Origin: JALZKA01 sp963754045
Lineage (GTDB): Bacteria; Actinomycetota; Thermoleophilia; Solirubrobacterales; 70-9
Direction of reading: 5' to 3'
DNA length: 64,000 nucleotides
NCBI GenBank assembly: GCA_963754045.1
Contig: CAVWEN010000002.1
Location: 1,364,001 to 1,428,000 of the forward strand
The translations under genes were made by a program, and so were the position numbers. This document shows positions 1 through 7,564 of this stretch, in pieces. The notes under the pieces are model-generated. The model saw nothing but the letters and a program-made list of their open reading frames with translations, ran no database searches and was not told the DNA's origin. Every line of letters begins with the position of its first letter. The stretch's first letter is position 1.

Positions 1-1
1 C

Positions 2-145
2 GCGGTTTGTGAACGCGCCGGAGTGCGCCTGAAGCTCGTCGCGCCCGCTCTCTGCACCGACAACGCCGCGATGATCGGCGCCGCTGCCCAGCACCTCGAG
101 GCGGTTCCATATCCCGGCTACCTCGACTGGGACTCGACCGCGTGA
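2..145 (+). CDS. tsaD: tRNA threonylcarbamoyladenosine transferase TsaD (C-terminal end only)
   Basis: This is the last 47 codons of a gene that begins before the window. The motif CTDNAAMIGAAA near the end is the conserved C-terminal signature of the TsaD/Kae1/Gcp family, which transfers the threonylcarbamoyl group onto A37 of ANN-decoding tRNAs. The stop overlaps the GTG start of the next gene, so the two are probably translationally coupled. The N-terminal metal-binding part cannot be seen. Confidence 0.85.
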   Translation, partial: AVCERAGVRLKLVAPALCTDNAAMIGAAAQHLEAVPYPGYLDWDSTA

Positions 146-396
146 CGCGGCGGGTTGTTATCTACACCAGGTCGGCGTGCCACCTCTGTGACGAGGCCCG
201 CGCCGTACTAGCATCGATGATTGCCGACGCTGACGATCTGGTTCTGGACGAGGTCGATATCGAGTCTGACGACCGCCTGCATGCTGCGATGCTGGAGCGC
301 ATCCCGATCGTCGAACTGGACGGTGTTGTGATCAGCGAACTCGTCCCGGATGTTCCGGCCATTCGTGCGGCCCTGCTACAAAGTCCACGACGATGA
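142..396 (+). CDS. glutaredoxin-like thiol-disulfide protein
   Basis: An 84-residue protein with a thioredoxin-fold start (VVIYTRSACHLC) and a CHLC redox pair at residues 13-16, followed by a cis-proline segment (RIPIVELDG). Length and layout fit the short glutaredoxin-like family (DUF836 type). It probably reduces disulfides in the cytoplasm; the substrate is unknown. The GTG start overlaps the end of tsaD and its stop overlaps the rex start (ATGA), so it sits in a coupled redox-related operon. Confidence 0.8.
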   Translation: MTRRVVIYTRSACHLCDEARAVLASMIADADDLVLDEVDIESDDRLHAAMLERIPIVELDGVVISELVPDVPAIRAALLQSPRR

Positions 397-1043
397 ATCC
401 CCTCGAAGAGAGCGGCATGGGCGACCGGGAGCGACTCTCTTTGGGCGTCGCCGCGCGGCTGTCGCGCTACCTCCAGGTGCTGATTCAGGCGCGGAAGATG
501 GGTCGCGAGACGATCAGCTCACAAGAGTTGGCCGAGTACACCCACATCAACTCCACCCAGATTCGCCGTGACCTCTCGGGGTTCGGGAAGTTCGGCAAGC
601 GTGGCGTCGGTTACCGGGTGGATTCCCTGGTCTCGGAGATTCGCAAGATCCTCAGAACATCAGGGCAGCACAACATCGTGCTGTTCGGTGCGGGAAACCT
701 CGGACAGGCGATCGCCGGGTCGGACATTTTCGCCGACCACGGCTTTCAGATCGTCGCGATCTTCGACGTCGACGAGTCGGTGGTGGGAAATGAGATCGGG
801 GGTGTCACTGTGCGAGCCGCTTCCGAACTCGACGCCGTTGTCGCGGAGCAGGAGGTTGTGGTCGGTGTCCTGGCCGTACCCGCCGCTGCAACCCAGGACG
901 TCGCCGACCGGCTCGTCGAGGCAGGGGTGAAGATCCTCTTCAACTACTCCGAGCAGTTGCTGGTCGTGCCCCCGGAGGTGACCGTCCACGCCTCGAGCCC
1001 AGCCGTTGACCTCCTCTACGCCCTCTACTTCTACTTGGCATAG
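393..1043 (+). CDS. rex: redox-sensing transcriptional repressor Rex
   Basis: Rex binds DNA when NADH is low and releases it when NADH rises, controlling respiration and fermentation genes. The 216-residue product has an N-terminal winged helix (about residues 18-80, with the HINSTQIRRDLS recognition region) and a Rossmann domain with GAGNLG at 99-104, followed by an acidic FDVD at the end of the second strand. The ATG at 393 gives the ATGA overlap with the glutaredoxin gene; an in-frame ATG at 417 is an alternative start closer to the conserved region. Length matches the family. Confidence 0.93.
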   Translation: MNPLEESGMGDRERLSLGVAARLSRYLQVLIQARKMGRETISSQELAEYTHINSTQIRRDLSGFGKFGKRGVGYRVDSLVSEIRKILRTSGQHNIVLFGAGNLGQAIAGSDIFADHGFQIVAIFDVDESVVGNEIGGVTVRAASELDAVVAEQEVVVGVLAVPAAATQDVADRLVEAGVKILFNYSEQLLVVPPEVTVHASSPAVDLLYALYFYLA

Positions 1044-1053
1044 GTCGCTCGGC

Positions 1054-2211
1054 ATGGCCGGACTCGAGATGAACGCGGTCCGCGAGCTGTTCGCCGAGTC
1101 CACGGATTTCACCGTCGGGCTCGAGGAGGAGTTCGCGATCGTGGATCCCGCGAGCCTCGAGCTCGTCCACGGATTCGAGGAGCTGATGGCGGCGTGTCAG
1201 GAGGACGAGCTGCTCGCCACCGCTGCCGCCGGGGAGCTGATCGACACGGAGATCGAAATCCGATCTGGCCGCGGCGAAAACTTCGCGGATGCGGCCCGCA
1301 TGCAGCGCGAGCACCGGCGGCGGCTCTTCGCGGTGGCCGAGCGCCACGGGGTGGCGTTGGCCGCGATGGGAACTCATCCCTGGGCGAGCTATCTCGACCA
1401 GCGGATCATCGAAACCGAGCACTACAACCGCCTGCAGGGCGAGTTGCGCTGGGTGGCGCAGCGCAACAACACCTGGAGCATGCACGTGCACGTGGGAATT
1501 CGCGACGGGGATCGCGCAATTCGCGTCTGCGACCACTTGCGGGAGGTGCTGCCCGCGCTGCTAGCGCTTTCGGCCAACTCCCCGTTCCTGGACGACCGCG
1601 AGACCGGCCTGCACTCGGTCCGCACCCAGATTTTCACCCGGATGTTCCCCCGCTGCGGGGTGCACGAGCCTTTTCGCGACTGGGAAACCTACGCGGCGTT
1701 CATCGACACTTTGACGACGAACGAAGCGGTCGTTGAGGCCACGCAGCTGTGGTGGTCGGTTCGGCCCCATCACTCCTTCGGGACCGTTGAGCTGCGGATC
1801 TGCGACGCCCAATCGGCCGGCGGAGAATCGTTCGCCCTCGCCGCCCTCGTCGCAGGCTGCATCGCCCAGTCGGCGCTCGACCTCGATGCGGGCGTGCTCC
1901 CGGAGCCGCTGCCGCAACGGGAGATCGAGGAGAACCTCTGGCGCGCGATCCGGTGGGGCTTGGACGGCGAGATGATCGATTGGCGCGGATCCGGTGGGCT
2001 GGTCGGAACTCGCGAAATCGTCGATCGCCTGCTCGAGTGGACCGGACCCGCGAGGCGCGTGCTCGAAGCAGACGTCTCCCTGCCCGAACGGAACGGAGCG
2101 CAGCGAGCGCTCGCACGGATCGAGGGGGGAGCCTCGATCGCTGAGATCTATCGTGACTCTGTCGATGAGACGCGCAGCACGTACGCGCCCGCAATTGCCA
2201 GGGCCGAGTAG
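1054..2211 (+). CDS. carboxylate-amine ligase, glutamate-cysteine ligase family 2 (YbdK type)
   Basis: A 385-residue ATP-dependent ligase of the GCS2 family, which joins glutamate to cysteine or another amine. Hallmarks are the N-terminal FTVGLEEEF motif (about residues 19-27) and the HVHVGI motif (about 143-148), both part of the Glu/ATP/Mg site. The ATG at 1054 was chosen because it lies just after the rex stop; the longer frame from 1006 would run inside rex. An ATG at 1069 is also possible. YbdK members show only weak gamma-glutamylcysteine activity, so the true substrate is uncertain, but its place after glutaredoxin and rex suits thiol metabolism. Confidence 0.85.
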   Translation: MAGLEMNAVRELFAESTDFTVGLEEEFAIVDPASLELVHGFEELMAACQEDELLATAAAGELIDTEIEIRSGRGENFADAARMQREHRRRLFAVAERHGVALAAMGTHPWASYLDQRIIETEHYNRLQGELRWVAQRNNTWSMHVHVGIRDGDRAIRVCDHLREVLPALLALSANSPFLDDRETGLHSVRTQIFTRMFPRCGVHEPFRDWETYAAFIDTLTTNEAVVEATQLWWSVRPHHSFGTVELRICDAQSAGGESFALAALVAGCIAQSALDLDAGVLPEPLPQREIEENLWRAIRWGLDGEMIDWRGSGGLVGTREIVDRLLEWTGPARRVLEADVSLPERNGAQRALARIEGGASIAEIYRDSVDETRSTYAPAIARAE

Positions 2212-2221
2212 CTTTCGCTGT

Positions 2222-2635
2222 ATGGAAGGTCAGCCGCCGCCGCAACCGTCAGCCGAGATGCCGAGCGAGGAAGAGCTCCGCGCCCAGATCGAGGAGCAAC
2301 TGCGAACCGTCCGCGTTCAGGATCTCGTGACCGAGAGCGCGGCTTCGATCGTCAACCTCACGGCGCGGCGCATCGCCAAGGAGGACGAGCAGGACCTTGA
2401 ACAGGCGCGCGTGGGTATCGAGGCTGTCCGGGCGCTCGTCGAGTTGCTCGAGGGCGAGGTCGCCACGCAGGTCCGCTCGGCGCTCTCCGAACTGCAACTG
2501 CTCTACGCGCGCGCCTCGAAGGGCGAGCCGCTCGGCGGCCCGGAGGAACAGGCCGAGCAATCTCCGCCCGTCCCGCCTGCGCCCGACGAGCCGAAACCAC
2601 AGTCGGGGCTCTGGGTGCCCGGTCGCGGCGATTAG
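2222..2635 (+). CDS. hypothetical protein, possibly DUF1844-like
   Basis: A 137-residue soluble acidic protein. The central part (about residues 20-95) is helical, with a segment on Ala-Ser-X-Ile-Val-Asn-Leu and a later leucine-rich helix around VRALVELLEGEVA; this resembles the small DUF1844 family, but I cannot confirm it. The C-terminal tail is proline-rich. The ATG at 2222 follows the ligase stop by 10 nt, suggesting the same transcript. Function unknown. Confidence 0.6.
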   Translation: MEGQPPPQPSAEMPSEEELRAQIEEQLRTVRVQDLVTESAASIVNLTARRIAKEDEQDLEQARVGIEAVRALVELLEGEVATQVRSALSELQLLYARASKGEPLGGPEEQAEQSPPVPPAPDEPKPQSGLWVPGRGD

Positions 2636-2736
2636 CGGCGAACCGCGACCGAACGGTTAGCTAAACTCGCCGCGCTCTTCCGGCCGTCCCATCGTGGACG
2701 GCTGTTTCACGCAATCCCCCGAAAGGACCTAGAAAC

Positions 2737-4806
2737 TTGACCGAGTTCCTGATCGACTACGGCGTAGTTATCGCGCTTGTCTGTGCGGCTGCGGCCGTTC
2801 TCTACGGAGCCCTGATCACGCAGCGGCTGCTGGCGCTCTCGCCGGGCAACGACCGCATGCAGGAGATCTCCAACGCCATTCAGGACGGCGCCAAGGCATA
2901 CCTGAACCGCCAGTACCTGATCATCGCAGTCGTCGCCGTGCCTCTGGCGATCGTGCTTGCGGTGGTCCAGGACATGACGGTCGCGATCGGGTTCGTGATC
3001 GGCGGCGCCCTGTCGGGTGCGGCTGGGTTCATCGGCATGAACCTCTCGGTGCGCGCAAACGCCCGTGTGGCCGAGGCAGCCCGAGGGGGCGTGCCCCCGG
3101 CACTGGACGTAGCGTTCAAGGGCGGCTCGGTCACGGGAATGCTCGTGGTCGGCCTTGCGCTTTTGGGCGTGGCCGGTTACTTCGGCGTTCTGGTTCTCAC
3201 GGGCGAGAGCGACAAGGAGGCGGTCGACGCGCTCATCGGGCTCGGATTCGGCGGTTCGCTGATCTCCGTGTTCGCCCGGCTCGGCGGCGGCATCTTCACC
3301 AAGGCCGCCGACGTTGGCGCCGACCTCGTCGGCAAGGTCGAGGCGGGCATCCCCGAGGACGACCCGCGCAACCCGGCCGTGATCGCCGACAACGTCGGCG
3401 ACAACGTCGGCGACTGCGCCGGCATGGCGGCCGATCTCTTCGAGACGTACGCGGTCACCTCGGTGGCCGTGATGCTCCTCGGGGTGCTCACGTTTCCTGA
3501 CTTCGCTCGCGAGGTCGCGATCTACCCGCTGGTCCTCGGCGGCGTTGCGATCATCGCCTCGATCATCGGCGCCCTGATTGTGCGCACCAGCACTGACAAG
3601 GTCGAGGGCGCGCTCTATCGCGGCGTTCTGCTCTCCGGCCTGATCTCGGCCGCTGCCTTCTACCCGATCACCGAATGGCTTATGGACGGTCCGCTCAGCC
3701 TTGGCTTCACCGAGGCGGGCGCGGACACCGTAAGCGTCACCGAGCTCTGGATCTGCGGCCTGATCGGGATCGGGGTGACCGGACTGCTGTTCGTCATCAC
3801 CGACTACTACACGTCCACGCGCTTCCGTCCGGTGCGGGCGATCGCACGCGCGTCGGAGACGGGTCACGCGACCAACATCATCCAGGGACTCGCCCAGGGG
3901 TTCCAGGGAACGGCGGCACCCGCACTCGTCCTGGCAATGGCGATCTTCGGGGCGAATGAGCTGGCAGGCATCTACGGCATCGCGATCGCCGTGATGGCGC
4001 AGCTCTCGCTGACCGGTCTGATCGTTGCCTTGGACGCATTCGGCCCGATCACCGACAACGCAGGTGGCATCGCCGAGATGGCCGAGCTGCCCGAGGACGT
4101 TCGCAACGTCACCGATCCGCTCGACGCGGTCGGCAACACGACGAAGGCGGTCACCAAGGGCTACGCGATCGGCTCTGCCGTGCTCGCGGCACTGGTGCTA
4201 TTCAAGGCGTTCGAGATCGAGCTTGCCGCCGAGAACAACGGCGAGTTCGTGCTCTTCTCGATCTCCGACCCAGCCGTCCTGATCGGGCTGCTGATCGGCG
4301 GCATGATGGTCTACCTGTTCTCCGCGTTCGCGATCGAGGCGGTCGGCCGTGCCGGCGGTGAGGTCGTGGAGCAGGTGCGCAAGCAGTTCCGCGAAAAGCC
4401 CGGGATTATGGAGGGCACCGAGAAGCCCGACTACGCCGACACGGTCAGCATCGTCACCGCGGCCGCTCAGCGAGAGATGATCCTGCCGTCGCTGATTCCG
4501 ATCGTCGTGCCCGTTGTCGTCGGTGTGATCAGCGTCCAGGCCCTTGGTGGCCTGCTGATCGGTGTGATCGTCGTCGGCCTGTTCATGGCTCTCGCCATGA
4601 CGGTCGGTGGCGGCGCCTGGGACAACGCGAAGAAGCTGATTGAGGACGGTGCCCATGGCGGCAAGGGCTCGGAGGCCCACGCCGCCTCGGTCACCGGCGA
4701 CACCGTCGGCGATCCATACAAGGACACCGCCGGTCCCGCGATCAACCCGATGATCAAGGTGGCGAACATCGTCGCCATCCTCATCATCCCGATCGTTTCG
4801 TTCTAG
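2737..4806 (+). CDS. hppA: membrane-bound H+-translocating pyrophosphatase, K+-independent type
   Basis: Hydrolyses pyrophosphate and pumps protons across the cytoplasmic membrane. The 689-residue protein has about 16 hydrophobic segments and the catalytic loop DVGADLVGKVE (from residue 192) followed by DDPRNPAVIADNVGDNVGD, which coordinate Mg-PPi. Near residue 466 the motif reads GNTTKA; a lysine here, instead of alanine, marks the K+-independent proton-pumping subfamily. A TTG start is preceded by GAAAGGA at good spacing. A strong hairpin follows the stop, so this looks monocistronic. Confidence 0.95.
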   Translation: MTEFLIDYGVVIALVCAAAAVLYGALITQRLLALSPGNDRMQEISNAIQDGAKAYLNRQYLIIAVVAVPLAIVLAVVQDMTVAIGFVIGGALSGAAGFIGMNLSVRANARVAEAARGGVPPALDVAFKGGSVTGMLVVGLALLGVAGYFGVLVLTGESDKEAVDALIGLGFGGSLISVFARLGGGIFTKAADVGADLVGKVEAGIPEDDPRNPAVIADNVGDNVGDCAGMAADLFETYAVTSVAVMLLGVLTFPDFAREVAIYPLVLGGVAIIASIIGALIVRTSTDKVEGALYRGVLLSGLISAAAFYPITEWLMDGPLSLGFTEAGADTVSVTELWICGLIGIGVTGLLFVITDYYTSTRFRPVRAIARASETGHATNIIQGLAQGFQGTAAPALVLAMAIFGANELAGIYGIAIAVMAQLSLTGLIVALDAFGPITDNAGGIAEMAELPEDVRNVTDPLDAVGNTTKAVTKGYAIGSAVLAALVLFKAFEIELAAENNGEFVLFSISDPAVLIGLLIGGMMVYLFSAFAIEAVGRAGGEVVEQVRKQFREKPGIMEGTEKPDYADTVSIVTAAAQREMILPSLIPIVVPVVVGVISVQALGGLLIGVIVVGLFMALAMTVGGGAWDNAKKLIEDGAHGGKGSEAHAASVTGDTVGDPYKDTAGPAINPMIKVANIVAILIIPIVSF

Positions 4807-4825
4807 GCGATCTCAAGCTCAAGCC

Positions 4826-4856
4826 CCGGAGGCGGTGCCGTCGGTACCGCCTCCGG
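4826..4856 (+). terminator. hairpin terminator after hppA
   Basis: A 14-bp inverted repeat (arms 4826-4839 and 4843-4856, loop GTC, one G-U pair) lies 20 nt past the hppA stop. There is no clear T-run after it, as is common for actinobacterial terminators. It separates hppA from the oxidase gene. Confidence 0.75.
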
Positions 4857-4882
4857 TCGGCAACTCGTAGGGTTCGCTCAGG

Positions 4883-5950
4883 ATGAGTGAGGCGCTTTTG
4901 AATGTCGCTGACTATGAGGCTGCCGCGGCCCGGTTGCTGGAGCCCGGGGCGCTTGGGTACTTCGCAGGAGGGGCGGGGGACGAGTGGACGTTGCGGCGCA
5001 ACGTCGATGTGTACCGCGATTGGGAGTTGGTGCCCCGTGTACTCGTGGACGTGAGCGACGTGGACTCATCGCTCGAGCTGTTCGGATCGGAGTTGTCGAT
5101 GCCGATTGCGGTGGCCCCGGTCGCCTTTCAGCGCCTGGTCCACGAAGCGGGTGAGGAGGCGATGGCGCGCGCAGCCGGGTCGGTCGGGACAGCGATGTGC
5201 CTCTCGACGATCGCCACCGCAACGCCCGCGTCAGTTGCGGCCGCCGCCCCCGACACCGAGCGCTGGTTCCAGCTCTACAGCTTCAAGGACCACGCGGTGA
5301 CCGAAGCGCTGCTGGCCGAGGCGGTCCAGTCGGGGTACAAGGCGATCGCGCTGACTGTGGACGCGCCGTACGTCGGCAGGCGCGAGCGCGACCTGCGCAC
5401 CGGGTTTCGTGTCGACGTCACCGCACCTGCCGTGCAGGCTGCGATCGGCACCGACGAGCCGGTCAGCGTGGCCGAGGCGTTCGGCCTGATCGACCCCTCG
5501 CTCGACTGGGACTCACTCGCGGCACTGGTCGCGGGGTGCGAGCTGCCCGTTGTGCTGAAGGGCTTGATGAATCCGCTCGACGCCGAGCTTGCGATCGAGG
5601 CCGGCGCCGCTGGGATCGTGGTCTCCAACCACGGGGGTCGACAGCTCGACGGCGTGCCCGCAACCCTGGACGCCCTGCCCGACGTGGCCGAAGCCGCCGC
5701 CGAGCGAATTCCCGTTTTGGTCGACGGCGGCATCCGCCGTGGTACCGACGCGCTCGTGGCGCTCGCGCTGGGCGCCGACGCGGTGCTCGTCGGTCGACCG
5801 GCGCTCTGGGGCCTCGCTGTCGGCGGCCAGGAGGGAGCCGCGGCCGTGCTGATGGGGCTTCGCGACGAGCTTCGGCTCGGTATGGCGCTGCTGGGCTGCC
5901 CGACGCCTGCCGACGTAACGCGCTCCCACGTCCGCCGCCGCCACGCCTAG
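4883..5950 (+). CDS. FMN-dependent alpha-hydroxy-acid oxidase/dehydrogenase
   Basis: A 355-residue TIM-barrel flavoprotein of the glycolate/L-lactate oxidase family, which oxidises 2-hydroxy acids to 2-oxo acids. The active-site motif SNHGGRQLDG (about residues 247-256) contains the catalytic His and substrate-binding Arg; the phosphate-binding DGGIRRGTD follows at about 280-288. Length and the absence of a heme domain point to the soluble oxidase group, but lactate dehydrogenase (LldD) or mandelate-type activity cannot be excluded. It starts 26 nt after the hppA terminator, likely with its own promoter. Confidence 0.88.
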   Translation: MSEALLNVADYEAAAARLLEPGALGYFAGGAGDEWTLRRNVDVYRDWELVPRVLVDVSDVDSSLELFGSELSMPIAVAPVAFQRLVHEAGEEAMARAAGSVGTAMCLSTIATATPASVAAAAPDTERWFQLYSFKDHAVTEALLAEAVQSGYKAIALTVDAPYVGRRERDLRTGFRVDVTAPAVQAAIGTDEPVSVAEAFGLIDPSLDWDSLAALVAGCELPVVLKGLMNPLDAELAIEAGAAGIVVSNHGGRQLDGVPATLDALPDVAEAAAERIPVLVDGGIRRGTDALVALALGADAVLVGRPALWGLAVGGQEGAAAVLMGLRDELRLGMALLGCPTPADVTRSHVRRRHA

Positions 5951-5994
5951 CCACTCCGACAAAGGATCGGGAAGTCGCGTCGTGTGCGGCCGCC

Positions 5995-6360
5995 ATGATT
6001 GCTCGGGTGATCGCCCTTCTCGTCGGACTCGCCGGAGGCGCGGGCGTGGTTGCGCGCTATGCAATCAGCTCGCCGGTTCACGGAGATGCGCTGCCCTGGG
6101 TGACCATGGGCATCAACGTCGTGGGCTCATTGCTGCTCGGAATTCTCGTGTCGAGCCACACCTTCAGCGAGGACCTCAGAACGGTCGTTGGCGTTGGGTT
6201 CCTGGGCGGGTTCACAACTTTCTCGACGTTCTCGGTCCAGGCCTTCCTCGACATCGAGGCGGGCGAGCCGCTCCGGGCGCTGGCGTACGTGGCTGCCTCG
6301 GTCCTGTTGGGCCTCGGGGCGGCGGCGGCGGGTTACTACCTGGGCCGGGCCTTCCTCTGA
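5995..6360 (+). CDS. crcB: fluoride channel FluC/CrcB
   Basis: A 121-residue protein with four membrane segments that exports fluoride as a dual-topology dimer. It shows the N-terminal GGAGVVARY, the NVVGS polar-track segment (about residue 41), and GFTTFSTFS (about 72-80), which holds the conserved Thr/Phe fluoride track and Na site. The ATG at 5995 starts directly before the first membrane helix. I see no fluoride riboswitch upstream. It is a single gene, so homodimeric dual topology is likely. Confidence 0.92.
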   Translation: MIARVIALLVGLAGGAGVVARYAISSPVHGDALPWVTMGINVVGSLLLGILVSSHTFSEDLRTVVGVGFLGGFTTFSTFSVQAFLDIEAGEPLRALAYVAASVLLGLGAAAAGYYLGRAFL

Positions 6361-6365
6361 GCCCT

Positions 6366-6408
6366 ATTTCTCAAGTGTTTCGATCCTGTAAGCCGTCCGG
6401 GTCGCGGC
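6366..6408 (-). pseudogene. 3'-end stub of a gloA-like gene
   Basis: On the minus strand this short stretch reads RDPDG then, after a one-base shift, YRIETLE, matching the end of the gloA-like gene at 7139 (RDPDGYRIEILE). Nothing upstream continues the gene, so it is a leftover of a duplication. A second stub lies at 6903-6945. Confidence 0.6.
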
Positions 6409-6492
6409 CGATCCTCACCGGGCCTGATCCGGGCCCGAGCGATGTCCACGTCGTCGGTGCGCAACGCGGCCACCTATAGAGTTCGCCGCCTC

Positions 6493-6849
6493 CTACTGGC
6501 TGATGTGCTCGAGGACCGGTGTGAGCTCGCCGGTCGGCGAGAAGTCGATGTACTCGGAGTCCTCCAGAGCCTCCGGCGCGTGTCCCGGCCCCCAGTAGAA
6601 CGCCTGGCCGGCCTCATAGATCTCCTCGCCGTCCGCCGTGTGCATCTTTATTCGCCCCTGCAGCATGTAGCCCCAGTGAGGGCAAGGACAAAGGTCGCCG
6701 GGCTGACCAACGAGTGCCGGGCGAAGATCGAAACCTTTCGGGACAGTCACGAACATAGTCGTCATACCGCCGCCGATCTCCTCGACCCGGATGTCGAGTC
6801 CCTCATCCTCCATTGCGATCGGCGCGTCAGCCTGTCGTATCGCTCTCAT
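6493..6849 (-). CDS. cupin-domain protein
   Basis: A 118-residue single-domain cupin. The first cupin motif is around CPCPHWGYMLQGRIKM (residues 53-68) with a His, and the second around GQAFYWGPGHAPEAL, giving the usual beta-barrel; metal ligands beyond the two His are not obvious. Small cupins of this kind bind or isomerise small molecules, and no substrate can be assigned. It lies between remnants of gloA-like and SnoaL-like genes, so its surroundings have been reshuffled. Confidence 0.7.
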   Translation of the reverse strand: MRAIRQADAPIAMEDEGLDIRVEEIGGGMTTMFVTVPKGFDLRPALVGQPGDLCPCPHWGYMLQGRIKMHTADGEEIYEAGQAFYWGPGHAPEALEDSEYIDFSPTGELTPVLEHISQ

Positions 6850-6902
6850 TAGCTCCTCCTTTGGTCGTCCCCCGCCCCTCGATCAGATGCTATCCCCTCG
6901 AG

Positions 6903-7140
6903 CTAGCGCGTCTCAAGGATTTCGATTCTGTACCAATCCAAGTGGCGGATCACGGGTGATGCGGCGATGAGCCGTGTACTTGGACGAGCGCCCAGCGGTC
7001 GTTCTGGCGCTCAGCGACCAGGACGTTGCAACGATGAGATCGGACGTGTTCGCCACGGTCTCGAGGACTAAGTCCGGGCGGCGCTCGGCGAAGCTGGCGC
7101 AGAATCGATCGTGAAGGTCGAGGAGCTGAGCCTCGGCGCT
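6903..7140 (-). pseudogene. decayed SnoaL-like gene with attached gloA 3' stub
   Basis: Immediately after the gloA-like stop the minus strand encodes a SnoaL/NTF2-like start (AQLLDLHDRFCASFAERRPDL and onward) that breaks off after about 42 residues. A second frame then gives a typical SnoaL C-terminus (RWALVQVHGSSPH, stop). About 50 middle residues are missing and the frames differ. The last 40 nt repeat the end of the gloA-like gene (YRIEILE). No intact product is possible; it is a hybrid remnant. Confidence 0.6.
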
Positions 7141-7516
7141 ATCCAAGCTCAAGTATTTCGATTCTGTACCCATCCGGATCGCGCACGAAGCACAGGCGCG
7201 AGCCGCCCTCGCGGACCGTGTAGGGCGGCTTCTCGGGCTCGATGCCGATGCCGGCGAGCGCTTCGAGCGTGCCGTCGAGATCCTTAGCGGTGATCGCGAT
7301 GTGGCCATATCCCGTGCCGATCTCGTACGACTCGACGCCGGGGTTGTAGGTGAGCTCAAGGCGCGCGCCGTCGTCAGGTAGGCCCATGAAGACGTTGATC
7401 GCGCCGTCCGGGAGGTCCATGCGGGCGGACTCCTCGAAGCCGAGCTTCGAATAGAAGTCGACCGAGCGGTCGATGTCGGTGATTCGGTAGCAGGTGTGAA
7501 TCAGTTCAGCGGGCAT
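7139..7516 (-). CDS. gloA: glyoxalase I-like protein (VOC superfamily)
   Basis: A 125-residue vicinal-oxygen-chelate protein closely resembling lactoylglutathione lyase. The four metal ligands expected from E. coli GloA are visible: His7, the Glu in RLELTYNPGV, the His in GYGHIAI, and the Glu in YRIEI near the C-terminus. In organisms without glutathione it may act on mycothiol or bacillithiol adducts of methylglyoxal. The ATG at 7516 was preferred to the longer frame from 7609 because homology starts there. Two copies of its 3' end lie downstream. Confidence 0.85.
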   Translation of the reverse strand: MPAELIHTCYRITDIDRSVDFYSKLGFEESARMDLPDGAINVFMGLPDDGARLELTYNPGVESYEIGTGYGHIAITAKDLDGTLEALAGIGIEPEKPPYTVREGGSRLCFVRDPDGYRIEILELG

Positions 7517-7564
7517 CGGGGCACCGTATACCCGACGACGCTCAGGCGTACACTCGCCACCTGA

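Noticed and set aside
2657..2700. CTAAAC box before hppA resembling the pilus promoter -35 half
   Set aside because: The second half reads CCGTC and spacing is 17, not 16, so it does not fit.
2707..3867. Long minus-strand frame (386 aa) opposite hppA
   Set aside because: Low-complexity composition typical of an antisense shadow of a GC-rich gene; hppA is clearly the real gene.
4813..4850. CTCAAG after hppA as another pilus-type promoter
   Set aside because: The base pattern 16 nt later is GTCGG, not CCGAT, and the region is the terminator hairpin.
5951..5994. Possible fluoride riboswitch upstream of crcB
   Set aside because: The 44-nt gap is too short and lacks the conserved elements.
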